This document shows positions 42,213 through 53,628 of a stretch of 64,000 nt of DNA, one piece after another. Positions within the stretch are counted from its first letter, which is position 1. Each line of letters begins with the position of its first letter. A program made the translations under genes and the position numbers. The stretch is from positions 67,834,061-67,898,060 of the forward strand of contig NC_088200.1 in NCBI RefSeq assembly GCF_028769735.1, written 5' to 3'. The notes under the pieces are model-generated. The model worked only from the letters and a program-made list of their open reading frames with translations. It did no database searches and was not told where the DNA came from. This DNA comes from Zonotrichia leucophrys gambelii. Taxonomy: Eukaryota; Chordata; Aves; Passeriformes; Passerellidae.

Positions 42213-42245
42213 TCCAGAACTCCAATGCAATACTGGAGTTCTGGA
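42213..42245. repeat. 12-bp perfect inverted repeat with 9-nt loop
   Basis: TCCAGAACTCCA (42213-42224) and TGGAGTTCTGGA (42234-42245). Confidence 0.85.
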
Positions 42246-44780
42246 GCACATATAGTGCCTAACATTAAACCCAGAGCAAAAATTAACTATCAAAACTTTA
42301 TGTCAAATATGTTCATTACATCCATAAATACTCCTGGAATATTAGATCCTTGTAGTCAGGACAAGATAGCTAAACAAATGCTTCGAAGTTTACTAAATCA
42401 GATTTAAAACTCCTACCAGCAAAACAAAGTTCAATGAAGTAACGAGGTCCATTTCTAATTGTATTTGCTTCTAAGTATTACCTTTTGTTGAAGAGATACA
42501 GATCTAGTTTCATTTCCCTCCTTCAAAAGAAAGGATTGGCAAGAACATGAAACCCTGAAACATGCAAATACTGCCATTACTTCACTGCTACAAGCCTATA
42601 ATAAAGCACAGATTTGATAGTCCTATCCGTGTAGTGCGGCGAACCACATTCAAATAAACAGTTCTCCATGAAGAATGAAAACCCAAAGACCAAACCCTTC
42701 CAATTCAAACATTATTGTTGCTTTTAACATAAGCCATCCACAGAAATAAGCCAAGGAGGTGACAGGAAATCCAAAAATAATTTGGTTTGGCCCTGCACAC
42801 TATGAGAAAGGAGATTACAGTTTGCTTTTCACTCTTCTTACTGGCTGAGGGAAGTGGTGAAAACTATGAAGGCTATGCTTACGTAACAAGAAACGATGGT
42901 ACCCACAGACCTATTTCTACCCGAGTTCAGCACAGCATCACTGAAATTCATCAATAAAGGTGGCACTTGAATAGCATGAACTTGTGTTGCAGGGGGGATG
43001 GGCTTAACAAAACCCCTGAATTAATTCAATGGATAATGCAAATGACTAAATGTGTGCAAAATCAAACTGTCTAGTGAACACAGTTAAAGAGGCCAGATGT
43101 GCCTCAAAATTTCCTGGGAAACACAACCTAAACTTGGCGCTTTCTTTTATCAGAATGAAGAAAGCAAGCTCTCAGAGTTTACCAAAGTGTGACCAATTGG
43201 AGCTTAGTCTTCTGTTGCTAATTGAAGCATGGAAAATAAAAAGCCAGTTTCTGAGGGCAAACTACAAACCTATACTTTTTATACTCCAGTGCCACATGAT
43301 AAAAAACAGAATCAAGCTGACTGGTAGAAATTTGACTGGCAACCAAAGACCAACCTATTATTTCAAACTGTTATGGGAACGCAATAAAATTGCTACCAGG
43401 TTTCCTCATGTTACTCTTCAATAAAAAGAAGCCATCGGGGAAATAAGAGGAAAAGAAAACACATCAAAACCTCTAAAGTTTCTTTAAGTAAAAGTACACT
43501 TTTGTGGTGTTATGCCATCTGCTTCTTGGTTAAAATGACAAGACAACTAAACAACTAGAATGCTAGTGTTTTGAAAACATCAAGTAACCACAATCAATAG
43601 ATTTTAGTTTGCTCTTTTGACTGCAAAAACTGCATTCACATGCCACTACTGGCATATGCTTCGAACATCCTCATGAGGTTATTTCCCTTTCAGTATTATT
43701 TGGTGGAGTTTCTCTGGAGACAAACACCTCAAACTGCGTTTGTGCACAAATGTGAGATTTAGGCTAGGAAGACTCAGAAGTTGTGAGAAGATGAAGGAAC
43801 CAAAAGTTTGGTATTTTTTTTCTGAAGATCAGCTGATGAAGATTTATCATAAAGGATATACAACTGAATGTAGCACAATTTCACTTCAAAATTAGTGAAA
43901 CAAAGAGATTCACATTTAATTCCTAATAGGTATTACAGGCAGAAGCTAGAGAAGTTGATCCTTTCACCTTAAGATTTAGCAGTATTGGTCAACTGACCAT
44001 ACAAGCAGATGTATTACAAATCTCTGTCACTAAATGCAACTCTCACTTGCAGTGTTGGCTTCAGATTTCAGAACAACAGCATAGTAGCCCTAGAGCTGGA
44101 AAACCTATCTTTACAGACATGATTCCTACTTCATTGCGTGCAACTTCCCCTGAACACTCAATTGAACTGTTTAATCAAGTAGTGTTACACATATATAAGC
44201 ATATATATTATGGAACCATGCATGTACATGGGGTGGGTGTCAGAGCAAGCTACCTATTCCACTCCTTGATGTTTCTCTCAGCTTTTTCAAAAAAGGAAAA
44301 AAAAAATTACAAAGAACCTGCTTGTCAGTCAAGTCGCTCTGAATAGTTTTACAACCTTTCATTCAAATGTAAAGGCTTTGTTCCAATTGCCAAGACCATT
44401 TTGTAAGAGTTAAAAGAGAAAGTGCAACAGAGGGTGCTTACTGAAATCCTACCACACAACCAAAAGTCATTCTCTGACCTTCCTCTTTGTCCAAATGGCT
44501 ACTCATTGCCTTCAGTAAATTGTCGTATTAAATCAAGGATGTAATAATAATTTTTTTAAATCATGATTTAAAATCTCATTTAAGAAAATCCCTCAAATCA
44601 TGTTATAACAAGTGGTAATTATATTTATTAAAATTATCACATTTCAAACATATTTTTAAGCAAGTTAAAAAATGATAGATTGTGTTACTGTTCACTCTGA
44701 TGAAAGGCTGCACTGAAAAAAGCCGCACTGGGCAGAAATAGCGCTACAAAAACAGAAAAAGAAAGAGGTTTATGAAACAG

Positions 44781-44859
44781 AATATATATATAATTTTTTT
44801 CTGTATATATATATTATATATATATTATGTATTAATTAAATATATTATATATATATAAC
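44781..44859 (+). repeat. TA-rich microsatellite with hairpin potential
   Basis: Near-continuous TA dinucleotides interrupted by a T run and TTAATTAA, giving several self-complementary arms. Confidence 0.8.
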
Positions 44860-46316
44860 TTTTTTTATTTTTTAGAAAGGTATTTACTTTCTGCAATTAT
44901 GACATCATCAGAAATTTTCATGAAAGACTGCTTTGCCATCTTTCACCCAATAGGAAATCTTATATACAGACCACTTTTTTTAAAAAAACATCCATGTATA
45001 TTCTGTGATTGTTAAGAGAGGAAAAGAACTCCTTGATATGTAAGCACACCAAAACAAACACTAGTTTTTAGCAAAAAAATATGGCCAGCCCTTCAACTGA
45101 ACCCAATCCACAGATCCACAGGTGCCTATATGAGGATTGGGGCAAGATGTATTTCTGGTGTAAAAATGAAGGTCATTTAAGAAGTCAGACAATTCTCAGC
45201 CATTCAGGGAACTATGAATTAGAGCATCATACACGGTACAATGTTAAGAATACTATAAAAACAAGAACCTGGTTGTTGGATCATTTGTACAAAGTATCTT
45301 AGCTCAGACCACAGCAGACAGGTTACATTCAGCAATTCCAACTGTATACCATGCAACAAATCTGGAACATGCCACTCACAAAGTGAATTCTGTATTTGAG
45401 AAATATGGACCATGTGGCAGTAGCACAAAACAGCCTGAACTGCTGCAGAAGAAATCCAACCTTTTTCAAGGGTGGGTGACAGAAATCCAAAATATAAGTA
45501 TATCCTTATCCAAGATGGAAGTAAAGGTGAAGGATAGCTGAAATATTAGTACTTCTACAACGATACTCCTGATGAAGCTTGAGAAACATGCTCAATAACA
45601 CGTATCAGTAAGAGTGTGAGACGTGAAGAAAAACAGGGTTTTTTATTCTTTTAGAAATGCAAATAGCATGGACAACACAGGGCACATAAAGGGGAACCTG
45701 CATTCAACGTGCAAAGGATGTGTCCATTTAACAGAAAGCAGATCCCAGGCCCTCGCACTAGTGTCAGTGCTATGGAGATAACCCATTTTTTATACAGTGG
45801 AGAAAAAAAGGCACTAGTTTGAGCACGCAAAAAACCCTTCAGATTTCAGATTTGTGATTTACGTTGTTGTCGATAAAATAGCTTTCCAATTATGAAGGAA
45901 TGCATTCTGTGTTAATGATCACAACCAGGGGTCCAAGCTTTACTCTTTTGTCAGAACTACAGCAGATCCTCCCCGCAGCTTCACCATTAACATGTCTGTT
46001 TCCTGTCAGACCACTCAGAGATAATGTCATTTATCTCAGGGCGGCACAAGACCAGTCATTAGCTTCAGTAAAAGACCTCAAACAAAGGCCGGATGGCGTT
46101 TTATCCAGGGCTCATAAGCTGCAGCCAAGAATCTCATTGCCTAACAGTTTAGAACAACTTATCTTTAAAAGAGTGATTTTTCTCCCTATCAAGAATTCAA
46201 GAACACTTCTCTGAAGAGCAGCAAAGTCTGCATGGAAAATTTTAGTCAATGGTTTTATCATATGCAATTAAGTGCCTGATAAGAGCTTGCTAAAGTTATC
46301 CTTTGAGAGGCTGGGG

Positions 46317-46365
46317 TGGGTTTTTTTGGTTGTTGTTGTTGGGAGGTTGTGGGTTTTTTTTTTCC
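46317..46365 (+). repeat. G/T-only low-complexity tract
   Basis: GTTTTTTTGG, GTTGTTGTTG and T-run units; the complement of the A/C tract class seen elsewhere. Confidence 0.75.
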
Positions 46366-48065
46366 TCCTTCATTTTACGTCATAAGGAAAGGCAGAGTAA
46401 ATCAGGTTCTACCTCAATAGCAAGACCTTTGAAGAACTGACCCTTATTGTGTTTGCCTGCAGGAGGTGATTCACTATTATAAATTCTTCAATGACTGAGC
46501 TTCTGGAAACCTCTTTAAATGAAAGTGGAACTGGTTAACTGTATGTATGAACATGTGTTTTCACAGTCTCTCCCGTATTATTGCATTTCAGAAAGCTTCT
46601 ATAAAATGCCAGGTGAACTTTTTAAAATAATGATAATAATAATTAAAAAAAGAAAGAGAGTCAGAAAAATACGAGCAAATCTCAGCTTTTCAATTCCTGG
46701 GCTTATGCTGAAAACTAGAAACAGATGGTACTTTCCATGTTACTTGAATCTGGTTATTGAACACCTCTATGGTTACGGGAGATTTTGCTTAGCACTTTTA
46801 ACATACATTTCATTTATTGGACTATAAAATGCTACTTTGGAAAAACAAGTCTTTATATAGCTATAATTAAAACAGTCTTGCAGGAAAGCCCTTTAACATG
46901 GAGAACACGGTTAACCTCATGACATCTGGACAATCAATCCTTTCCTCTTTACTGGGTATTTATGAAGTTATTAAAATTGTAAAATTACTAATGCCCAAAG
47001 TGAAATATTTTTCCTGTAGTTCCAAATATGGCTATCAGCTTCCCTGCTTTGTTTGATAGATGCTCCAGACCAGCCTCCATTGTGCTACACTAACTCTTGC
47101 TTTGCACAGGAATTCAATAGAAGATCTGGTCATACATATTGGCAGAGGTCAGCAGGTTCACACGGAAAGCTTTCCTCGGCCAAAGGGCAACACCTCTTCA
47201 CCCAGCTCAAAAAGCACCGTCACACTACTAGACAGCACTACAGAACTTTAAGAACCTTGAGCTGTGCTTATTGTTAGACACCCATACTTATCAATGTTTT
47301 TAACAGCTAAATCCCTTATGTAGCTTTCAAAACAGTTTGCTGTCAAACAACAATAGACTTTGTTCTTTAATTACAGCAAGTGACCTCCCTGCCCTTTTAT
47401 TTCACAGTGAATAAACTACACACAAGGCCAGCAAGAAAAGTACATGAAGAGCATATCTCCATAACATCATTAATCAAAGCATGTACTTAAATGATTTACA
47501 TCAATAGATAAAATTCACCCAGAGACTTCTGATGGCATACAAAACACTATCAAATCCTAACGCTAAAACACAACAAGGAAAGTGAAGATAAAATAAGTAA
47601 TACTAGCCAACATGCTAATTTGCTAAAGACAACTTTCAAATGTGAAATGCAGTCTTAATGAGAAGCACAAAAATTCCATTCTGGAGTATCACTAGACTGA
47701 TACATTTAGAACTGTAACTAAACCCTTCTGATTACAGCTTTGTATCTTCTGCATTAATTCCATGTAAACATACTGTTTTTCACATACCAAATGAAGTTTT
47801 ACTGTATCTCAGAGTAAATTATGACTGAATTAATTCCAAAATCTCCTCACAATGCATACAAAGCAAATTTTGTAGCTATTCTGAACAAGTTTCAATGTAA
47901 CAGCTGTTAAAAAACAAAAAAATGTTAGCTGGAACAGATGAAGAGCTCATGCTGACAAACAGTCAGCAACTGTGCTAAAAACAGTATGGATAAGAAATGG
48001 AAAATGGAGACAGGTTTTAACACCAAAAATCTTAGGAGTGGTTTGCCTACCTGTCAAAGCTACTT

Positions 48066-48097
48066 ATTCAGACATGTCACTGTTGGCATGTCTGAAT
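48066..48097. repeat. 11-bp palindrome containing two p53-type half-sites
   Basis: ATTCAGACATG and CATGTCTGAAT are exact inverse arms around a 10-nt loop. Within it AGACATGTCA and TGGCATGTCT each fit RRRCWWGYYY at nine of ten positions, with a 4-bp spacer. Confidence 0.6.
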
Positions 48098-48799
48098 GGA
48101 CTGCACAAATATAGCTCAAACATTTTAGAATTACAGCACACTTTGACTTTATCCACATATTAGGGGAGTGGTGACTTTTACAACATACTTGTGGTTTCTG
48201 CATAAAAGAGCCAGCAGAACACAGTCATTGATTTAATTAGGCTTCGTAAGATCCAATTTATCATGTTTTACATGACTTTCTGCAGCAAGGAAACATAATA
48301 AATAGACTAAAAATAGAATGAAGCATGCTGTGGAAGCAAAACAGTGACTACAACTCCTGGAAATCTGCTCCAAGCCTTCCACAAATAGTAAACAAATGCA
48401 GTATTATATTCCACGCCACATATAAAAACATGTCGATTTTTAATCAGCAGTCATGAACTCATCTGATTCTAAAAGGAAACTTCCAAATTCATGAGGCATG
48501 TCTTGCACAACAGTAAGATAACTGAACATGGATTTCAACATGCAGGCTGCAAATTATGTATTTATTTACAGATACAAGTTGCTTCGTGCAAGTATGGCAT
48601 ATATGTTGTAGCATACAAACAGTCAAAGCAATAACACTTCAACCATCTAAAGCCTTTAAAAAATTCTTTCCAATGATGATTAATCATTTGGGGAAAAAAA
48701 AAAAAGCAGAACAACAAACATAACAGACTCGAATGTTGCTAATGTTGCCACTGGCTGGACTTGAAAAATATCAACCATTATCAGCAACAAGCTACATTA

Positions 48800-48816
48800 C
48801 TATTATTATTATTATT
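48800..48816 (+). repeat. ATT trinucleotide microsatellite
   Basis: Five to six uninterrupted ATT units. Confidence 0.8.
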
Positions 48817-49214
48817 GTCATTGTTATGATTTAAAGGGAATATTCTTGGCTAAGAAAAACGCTAAGGGACTTTACTTGAGATAGCAAGCAAGCACACCAT
48901 TGTGCCAGACAATGGCCAAGGCTGCACGACTCTGGTGTGCAGAGCCTGTATTAAAGTCGGTGTGTGCCAACAGCAGCGGCTGTTGTTGGAAATGCAAGCT
49001 CCAGACCTCCTCCTGGAGCGACATCTACAACACGCAGAGTGTGCCACTGACGCTGAACTCCTCCATACGTGTTTGCTCTGAATTTGCATGCCATCCCATT
49101 TACATAGCACATAAGATTACTCGCACGTATATAGATTCTTCATACAATTTCCTGTGTGACTAGAGAGTTGAAAGAACACAAAAACGGGAGAAACCACACC
49201 ACCCTCTAATCTCC

Positions 49215-49228
49215 GTTGCCATGGCAGC
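49215..49228 (+). promoter_or_regulatory. RFX X-box-like palindrome in ZNF608 intron
   Basis: GTTGCCATGGCAGC differs by one base from the symmetric X-box GTTGCCATGGCAAC. It sits in a stretch (about 48.9-49.5 kb) of higher complexity than its surroundings, which also has an octamer ATTTGCAT at 49082-49089. Enhancer role is inferred. Confidence 0.35.
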
Positions 49229-51223
49229 AGCCTTTGAGATACTGAAATGTTCAGATTGCCAGCTAAACAAAATTGTTGAATGTGAACATTTGGCTGAGAG
49301 ATTAAAAGGCTAAGGGGGTTGCAAAAGGGCAGTACCTCCCACATTCCAGGCAGCCACTGAATCCAATCAAATGGCTCTGACTCTTTAACCACAGCCATTG
49401 TGAAGACCGGATTAGGGCAATTTATCTAGATAGTTAAAACAGATTAGAGAACTGCAATTTGAAGACTATTGGCAACAGAAGTAAATGCCTACTGTACTAA
49501 GATAATAAAGAGACCTTGAGATTTTTGGACACCTTTCTGCCGTGAACAGCACTTTTCATAAATCAAAATGCAAACATATATACATGAATTACACAGCAAT
49601 CTGGTTTTCTCATCTGCATTTAGACAAGGTCATAAGGCTCATTCAAATTCATCCATAGATATGCTATCTTAAAAGCAATAATATGCATACAATATAAAAT
49701 TTAATTTGTTCCCTGCCTTGAACAAATCCCTTGGAATTATCTTCCAGTACTAACAAATATCTGCTATCACAAACACCCAAATCTAATCCTCCAGTCGACT
49801 TCGTATTACAAAACCTTCATGACTGAAATACAAAAAGCTACTAGCCAGTCATAAGAAGACATAACTTCCCACTCCCTGAGACCTTCAGCTCTCCCAGACA
49901 CTTGCAGACCATACAGTTAACGTCTCCCCATTGCAATGTTCACTTGGGGAAGTTGTAAAAGCAGGTAATTTAGGAAAAACAGCTGACAATACAGTCACAA
50001 TACTAACACCCTGAGATTGTGCATCTGGAGGGTGTTGGTTTGCTTTATTTTTCAAGCAGAGCAGGTTCCCTTTGTTTAACAACCTGTAGAATGTACCATA
50101 CTTGTAATCCTGAGCCAACACTCGCCCTCTGGCCCCCCAGAAGATGGCTTCTGCCCTATGGACAGGACAGAATTCCCACCAACACCAGAACATCCTTGAA
50201 CCAGCAGCTGACAAAGACAACATTGTCTCACTCCACCTTTCACCAGTAATAGAGTAGCAGCCATCTATTCATACAGAAAGCATCCAAAATAGAAAGGAAT
50301 AAAACCACACACTCCCATTCGATTTCCTTCACACCATTTCAACCTCTCAACAAACAAGCACTTCAAATCCAAGAGCCAGTATGGCTCAGAGAGGAAAACT
50401 CCTCCAGACAGGAGACAAACTGCTCCACTCTGTTCCAAAAGCCGTTTTGCACACACAATCCTCAGCACAAGGTGCATTTTCCTCCTCCCAGCATCCTCCT
50501 TCCAGGAAGACAAGAGACACTGCCTGTCTGCTGGCTCCTTCCTCCCAGTCACCACACCAGCTTCTGGGGCCTCTGGGCTGCAGTGCCACAGAAGCCCCGA
50601 AGCCCCCAGCACAATGAGCATCCCGCGTCTCCACCAAGCGCCAGGCAGAGCCCCGGTCTCTGCCCACAGCTCCTGTTTCCTCCCCAAGCACAATCCCAGC
50701 TCTAGGCAGAGGGTCAGAGAAAGGGAGAGGGGTTCCTTTAGACTTTGGGAGAGGAATGGCCATGAATGCCTGCTGAAGTTGTGGAAGAGTCAGCACATAC
50801 AAGACCTGCTGCGCCTGGAGCCTGAGCTCTGCAGCCCCAGCCTGCGAACACAAGCCATCCCACTGGTACTGCTGCTCTCTGCTAAAATTGGGGACAGCTC
50901 AGGCAGCAGGGTCATCGCTGCGTTTCTCCTTCTGGGCAAGTGCAATTAAAACGAACAGACAAAACAGAAAGGTTCTGCAGGTCTGATGACAGGAGAGGAA
51001 ATCACAAGGAAGAGCAGCCTACTGGAAACATGGTATCTTCCATGTAGGGAAGAGGTCTCTGGGTTGATTTTTTTGTTTGTTTTTTTTTTTAAGGGAAGGA
51101 GGAAGGACATACGCATGTCACAAATACACAGCAGAGAGGACAGAGGAGCCAGACATACAGTCATGGGACACTTATTAGAGACATGGGGAAAGACAGAAGA
51201 GGTGGAGAGGAGCTTTGTCCTAC

Positions 51224-52108
51224 CTTTTCTGTTTTCAATTTCTTGATTCGCCTGTGGCTCTCCTCCTCCTCCTCTTCCTTCTTTACCAAAACAGAGTTCC
51301 CCATTAACCCTGAATCCGGGGTACTTTTGCTCACTTCCCCCACAGCAGAGGAGGTGCAGTGGAAAGGGCTGGTGCTTCCACCACTGCCTCCCTTGGCCCC
51401 GAAGCCATAGAGGTGCCCAGAGGGAATTTGGCTATTGCCACCCCCACTGCCATTGGGGTGGCCCTGCTGCAGGTCATGCTGCTTGTCCTTCCTGGATTTT
51501 CCTGCATCCTTATCCCGCTTGGAGCCTCTGCTGCCAGGGGCTTTACCTGGTTTCTCCTCTTTGTTTTTCCCACAAGAGGCAACGGTGGTGGTGTTGCTGG
51601 TGTTGTTATTATTGCCGTTTGGGTTACTGCTCACACTTTGACCCAGTGCTGAATTCATGCCAGTTGCCTCTCCAGGGCGCCCTTGGACTTCCTGCCTTTT
51701 GCCAGCACTGCTGATCTCAGGAATCCCATACAAGGCAGCAGAAGGCAGAGATTTATTAGCATCCTTAGAAGTTTTACTCCTTTTCACTTTTGATTTGCTA
51801 GTCTCTTTGTGAGAGGAATTCCCCTGGGGAGCAGAGGGCTGAACAGAAGCGAATTTTAGGCCATCAGCTAAGGCTGAGGTAGCATTAACCCCACTGGAAG
51901 TCAGACCCCCGCAATCCTTGGAGCTGGTGTTGCTGCTGCTGGTGGTATTAGAATTATTCATCTCAAATTTCTGTCTGTCCTTCTCTAAGTCGGCGTCCAA
52001 ATCGATTATTAAATTCCCAACACCGATTTCCCAATCATCGCCACTGTCATAAGTGTCAACTGCGTTTGGATCCACACCTTTTCCTGCAGTGGAAGTGTTC
52101 AATGACAT
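51224..52108 (-). CDS. ZNF608: ZNF608 first coding exon (residues 1-295)
   Basis: Codes for the N-terminus of zinc finger protein 608, a large nuclear protein (about 1,500 residues in mammals) with one C2H2 finger. ZNF608 and ZNF609 are transcriptional regulators; ZNF609 is linked to NIPBL and Integrator, and ZNF608 to repression of Rag genes (recalled, not shown here). Visible: a conserved acidic start with [20 protein letters not shown] (residues 18-37); a Ser/Thr/Asn-rich stretch 51-80; a Lys/Ser-rich basic stretch 100-119; an Asn-rich run 162-175; a second basic stretch 181-212; a Gly-rich segment 219-245; and an acidic E-run followed by a likely nuclear localisation signal, [10 protein letters not shown], at 286-295. 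The ATG at 52108 has A at -3 and matches the known family start. The exon ends AAG|GTAGGA (donor 51223-51222), phase 0, and joins in frame to the exon at 18757. Family and orientation are certain; ZNF608 is preferred over ZNF609 by near-identity to recalled ZNF608. Confidence 0.97.
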
Positions 52109-52170
52109 CCTGAAGATAAGATCTCTAGAGTAAAAATCCGATGAACTTTTCTTTGGAGATGTGGGGACAT
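52099..52170 (-). promoter_or_regulatory. Upstream ORF 2 overlapping the ZNF608 start codon (23 codons)
   Basis: ATG at 52170 opens a 23-residue frame in another reading frame. It runs through the main ATG (52108-52106) and stops at TGA 52101-52099. Overlapping uORFs of this kind usually repress the main frame, relieved by leaky scanning; the C at -3 makes leaky scanning likely, while the main ATG has A at -3. It depends on the leader model with the acceptor at 52271. Confidence 0.35.
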
Positions 52171-52270
52171 TCGTTTATCTCCGTTGGGCTCTCTCTTAAG
52201 TTCAACTCTTCTTGTCTCCCTCCCCTAGGTGTGTCTAGGCTCACAACCTGCAGTCCACATCCACGTTGTC
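52109..52270 (-). other. ZNF608: Probable 5'UTR part of the first coding exon of ZNF608
   Basis: On the minus strand a long pyrimidine tract ends TTTCCCTCCTCACAG|GACAAC, with the acceptor AG at 52272-52271. This would start the exon at 52270 and give 162 nt of leader before the ATG. The paralogue ZNF609 also has roughly 120 nt of 5'UTR in its start-codon exon (recalled). A second, weaker acceptor, ATCTTCAG|GATG, lies directly against the start codon and would remove the leader and both uORFs. Transcript data are needed to choose; I favour 52270 for its better pyrimidine tract. Confidence 0.55.
52225..52260 (-). promoter_or_regulatory. Upstream ORF 1 in ZNF608 leader (11 codons)
   Basis: ATG at 52260 opens an 11-residue frame (MWTAGCEPRHT) ending at TAG 52227-52225, about 116 nt before the main ATG. 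Its start context is weak (T at -3). It exists in the mRNA only if the acceptor at 52271 is used. A translated upstream frame would modestly lower main-frame initiation. Confidence 0.35.
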
Positions 52271-53221
52271 CTGTGAGGAGGGAAATAGTCAAGTATTTCT
52301 TGTCTGGGTGTTACCACAATATAACGTCACTCAATAAAGAGGGGGCAAGGTAGGGGGGAGCAAAAACATTCAACATTGCCACGTTCTTAAGTTTGTTAAG
52401 CCAGAGACAGTGGCTGTGGTGTTTTTATAATGAGCACTTTTAATCTACTTGTATACCAACATCCACAACCTCTCTTTAAGAGCCATGCCCATAAAAAAAG
52501 AAGAGAAAAAAAAAAGGAAGAAAAAAAAGGAAGAAAAAATTTATCTACATTATTTAAATCCACAAAGTTCAGGAAATACAGTCAGAGAAGTGGTGCCTAG
52601 CTGTTGGAGCACATGTTGTAATCTAACCCTTTGGACCATCACCTAGGCACGAAAAGGAGAAAAGGAAGGACAGGGATTCACTCTTCAGTGCATTCCATGG
52701 ATTTTGTGGCTTTTTTTAAACCAGACCATTGAAGTTTTGCGACTCTCCTGTATTATCTTTTGCCACCCCCTTCCCCTTAATCTCTTGGGGGGGTGGGGGA
52801 GGAGAGTGCTAAGGGAAGTGGGAAACCTCATTTTCCCTGCCACAATACACCTTCTGTTAAAAACAACAGCCTACAAACTCAAATGTTTACTGGAAAATAT
52901 TAAAATCCATAGGTTAAAATTAAAAAAAAGTGAGAATAAATAAATCTCATTCCTTTAAAAAAATATCCTTAAGATAACAGTTCTAAAAGCAGCTCTAATG
53001 TATTCCTAGGTCACACAATTGTTAGGTCTGTTAAATATAGTATTACTGACTGTACAGGAAACTGATTAAGACATACACTTTAAGTGATCTGCACCAAGGT
53101 GGCCTCAGCGACCGCAAATGAGTGTGTGTTTGACAAAGCTTAGTTAAAACGATTTTTAAAGGGATCTCTCCCTTTTACAGTCGACTGCCGAAATATTTAT
53201 ACATATATACGCATAATGCTT

Positions 53222-53224
53222 ACC
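53222..53224 (-). other. ZNF608: Candidate splice donor for a ZNF608 non-coding first exon
   Basis: Minus-strand text ATTAAAG|GTAAGC (last exon base 53224, GT at 53223-53222) is the best donor match between the promoter islands and the acceptor at 52271. It would make intron 1 about 950 bp and put a long leader (from about 54.5 kb) in exon 1. Rival donors: CTGAG|GTAAAC at 54814 and CAG|GTACCG at 55717. Confidence 0.35.
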
Positions 53225-53628
53225 TTTAATCCTTTATCATTTTTAATTAAACCAGCAAATCAAAATGCTGTTCCCACTCGTCTCAGCAACAACTCTGTGC
53301 CTCATTTTACTTAAAGAGCAAGTGATCAAGAAGTAGAAAGCAAGTATCATCTCAGCCAGTATAAATCGGTCAATAACATATCTCCCCCTACTTTGGCACA
53401 CGGATCAGAAGTCCATTTTTTTGTTTGTTTGTCTAGGCTTTTTTCGTCCTTGCTTAAAGAAAAAGAAGCAAAAAAAGCAAAAAAAAAAAAAGCTGTGCCT
53501 CACAACTTTACGAGCTGGGAGGTAATATTTCACATTCAGAAGTGAAGCATCAAGGACCAGATTTTTGTTTGTTTGCTTTTCCTGAATAAGCACCGAGAGG
53601 TAATAAACACCACAGTAATATTAAAAAG

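Larger units (their letters stand above)
18758..51223 (-). other. ZNF608: ZNF608 intron between the first two coding exons (32.5 kb)
   Basis: GT donor at 51223-51222 and AG acceptor at 18759-18758 bound it. No open frame in it resembles a known protein on either strand, and no RNA gene was recognised. It holds A/C-only tracts, microsatellites, several perfect short-loop inverted repeats and stretches of higher complexity with clustered factor motifs (around 32.2-33.4, 36.4-36.7, 41.0-41.4, 45.9-46.2 and 48.9-49.5 kb) that look like conserved enhancers by eye; this is unproven. The segment next to the donor (50.3-51.0 kb) is GC-richer but codes for nothing I recognise. Confidence 0.9.

Noticed and set aside
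50265..50853. Two overlapping minus-strand open frames of 142 and 155 codons
   Set aside because: They sit in a GC-richer intron stretch, overlap each other in different frames and show no domain, repeat or known family; chance openness is likelier.
51161..51223. 20 further codons after KTEK in the first coding exon
   Set aside because: They follow a GT donor (AAG|GTAGGA) and do not match the family, while [10 protein letters not shown] at the next exon does.
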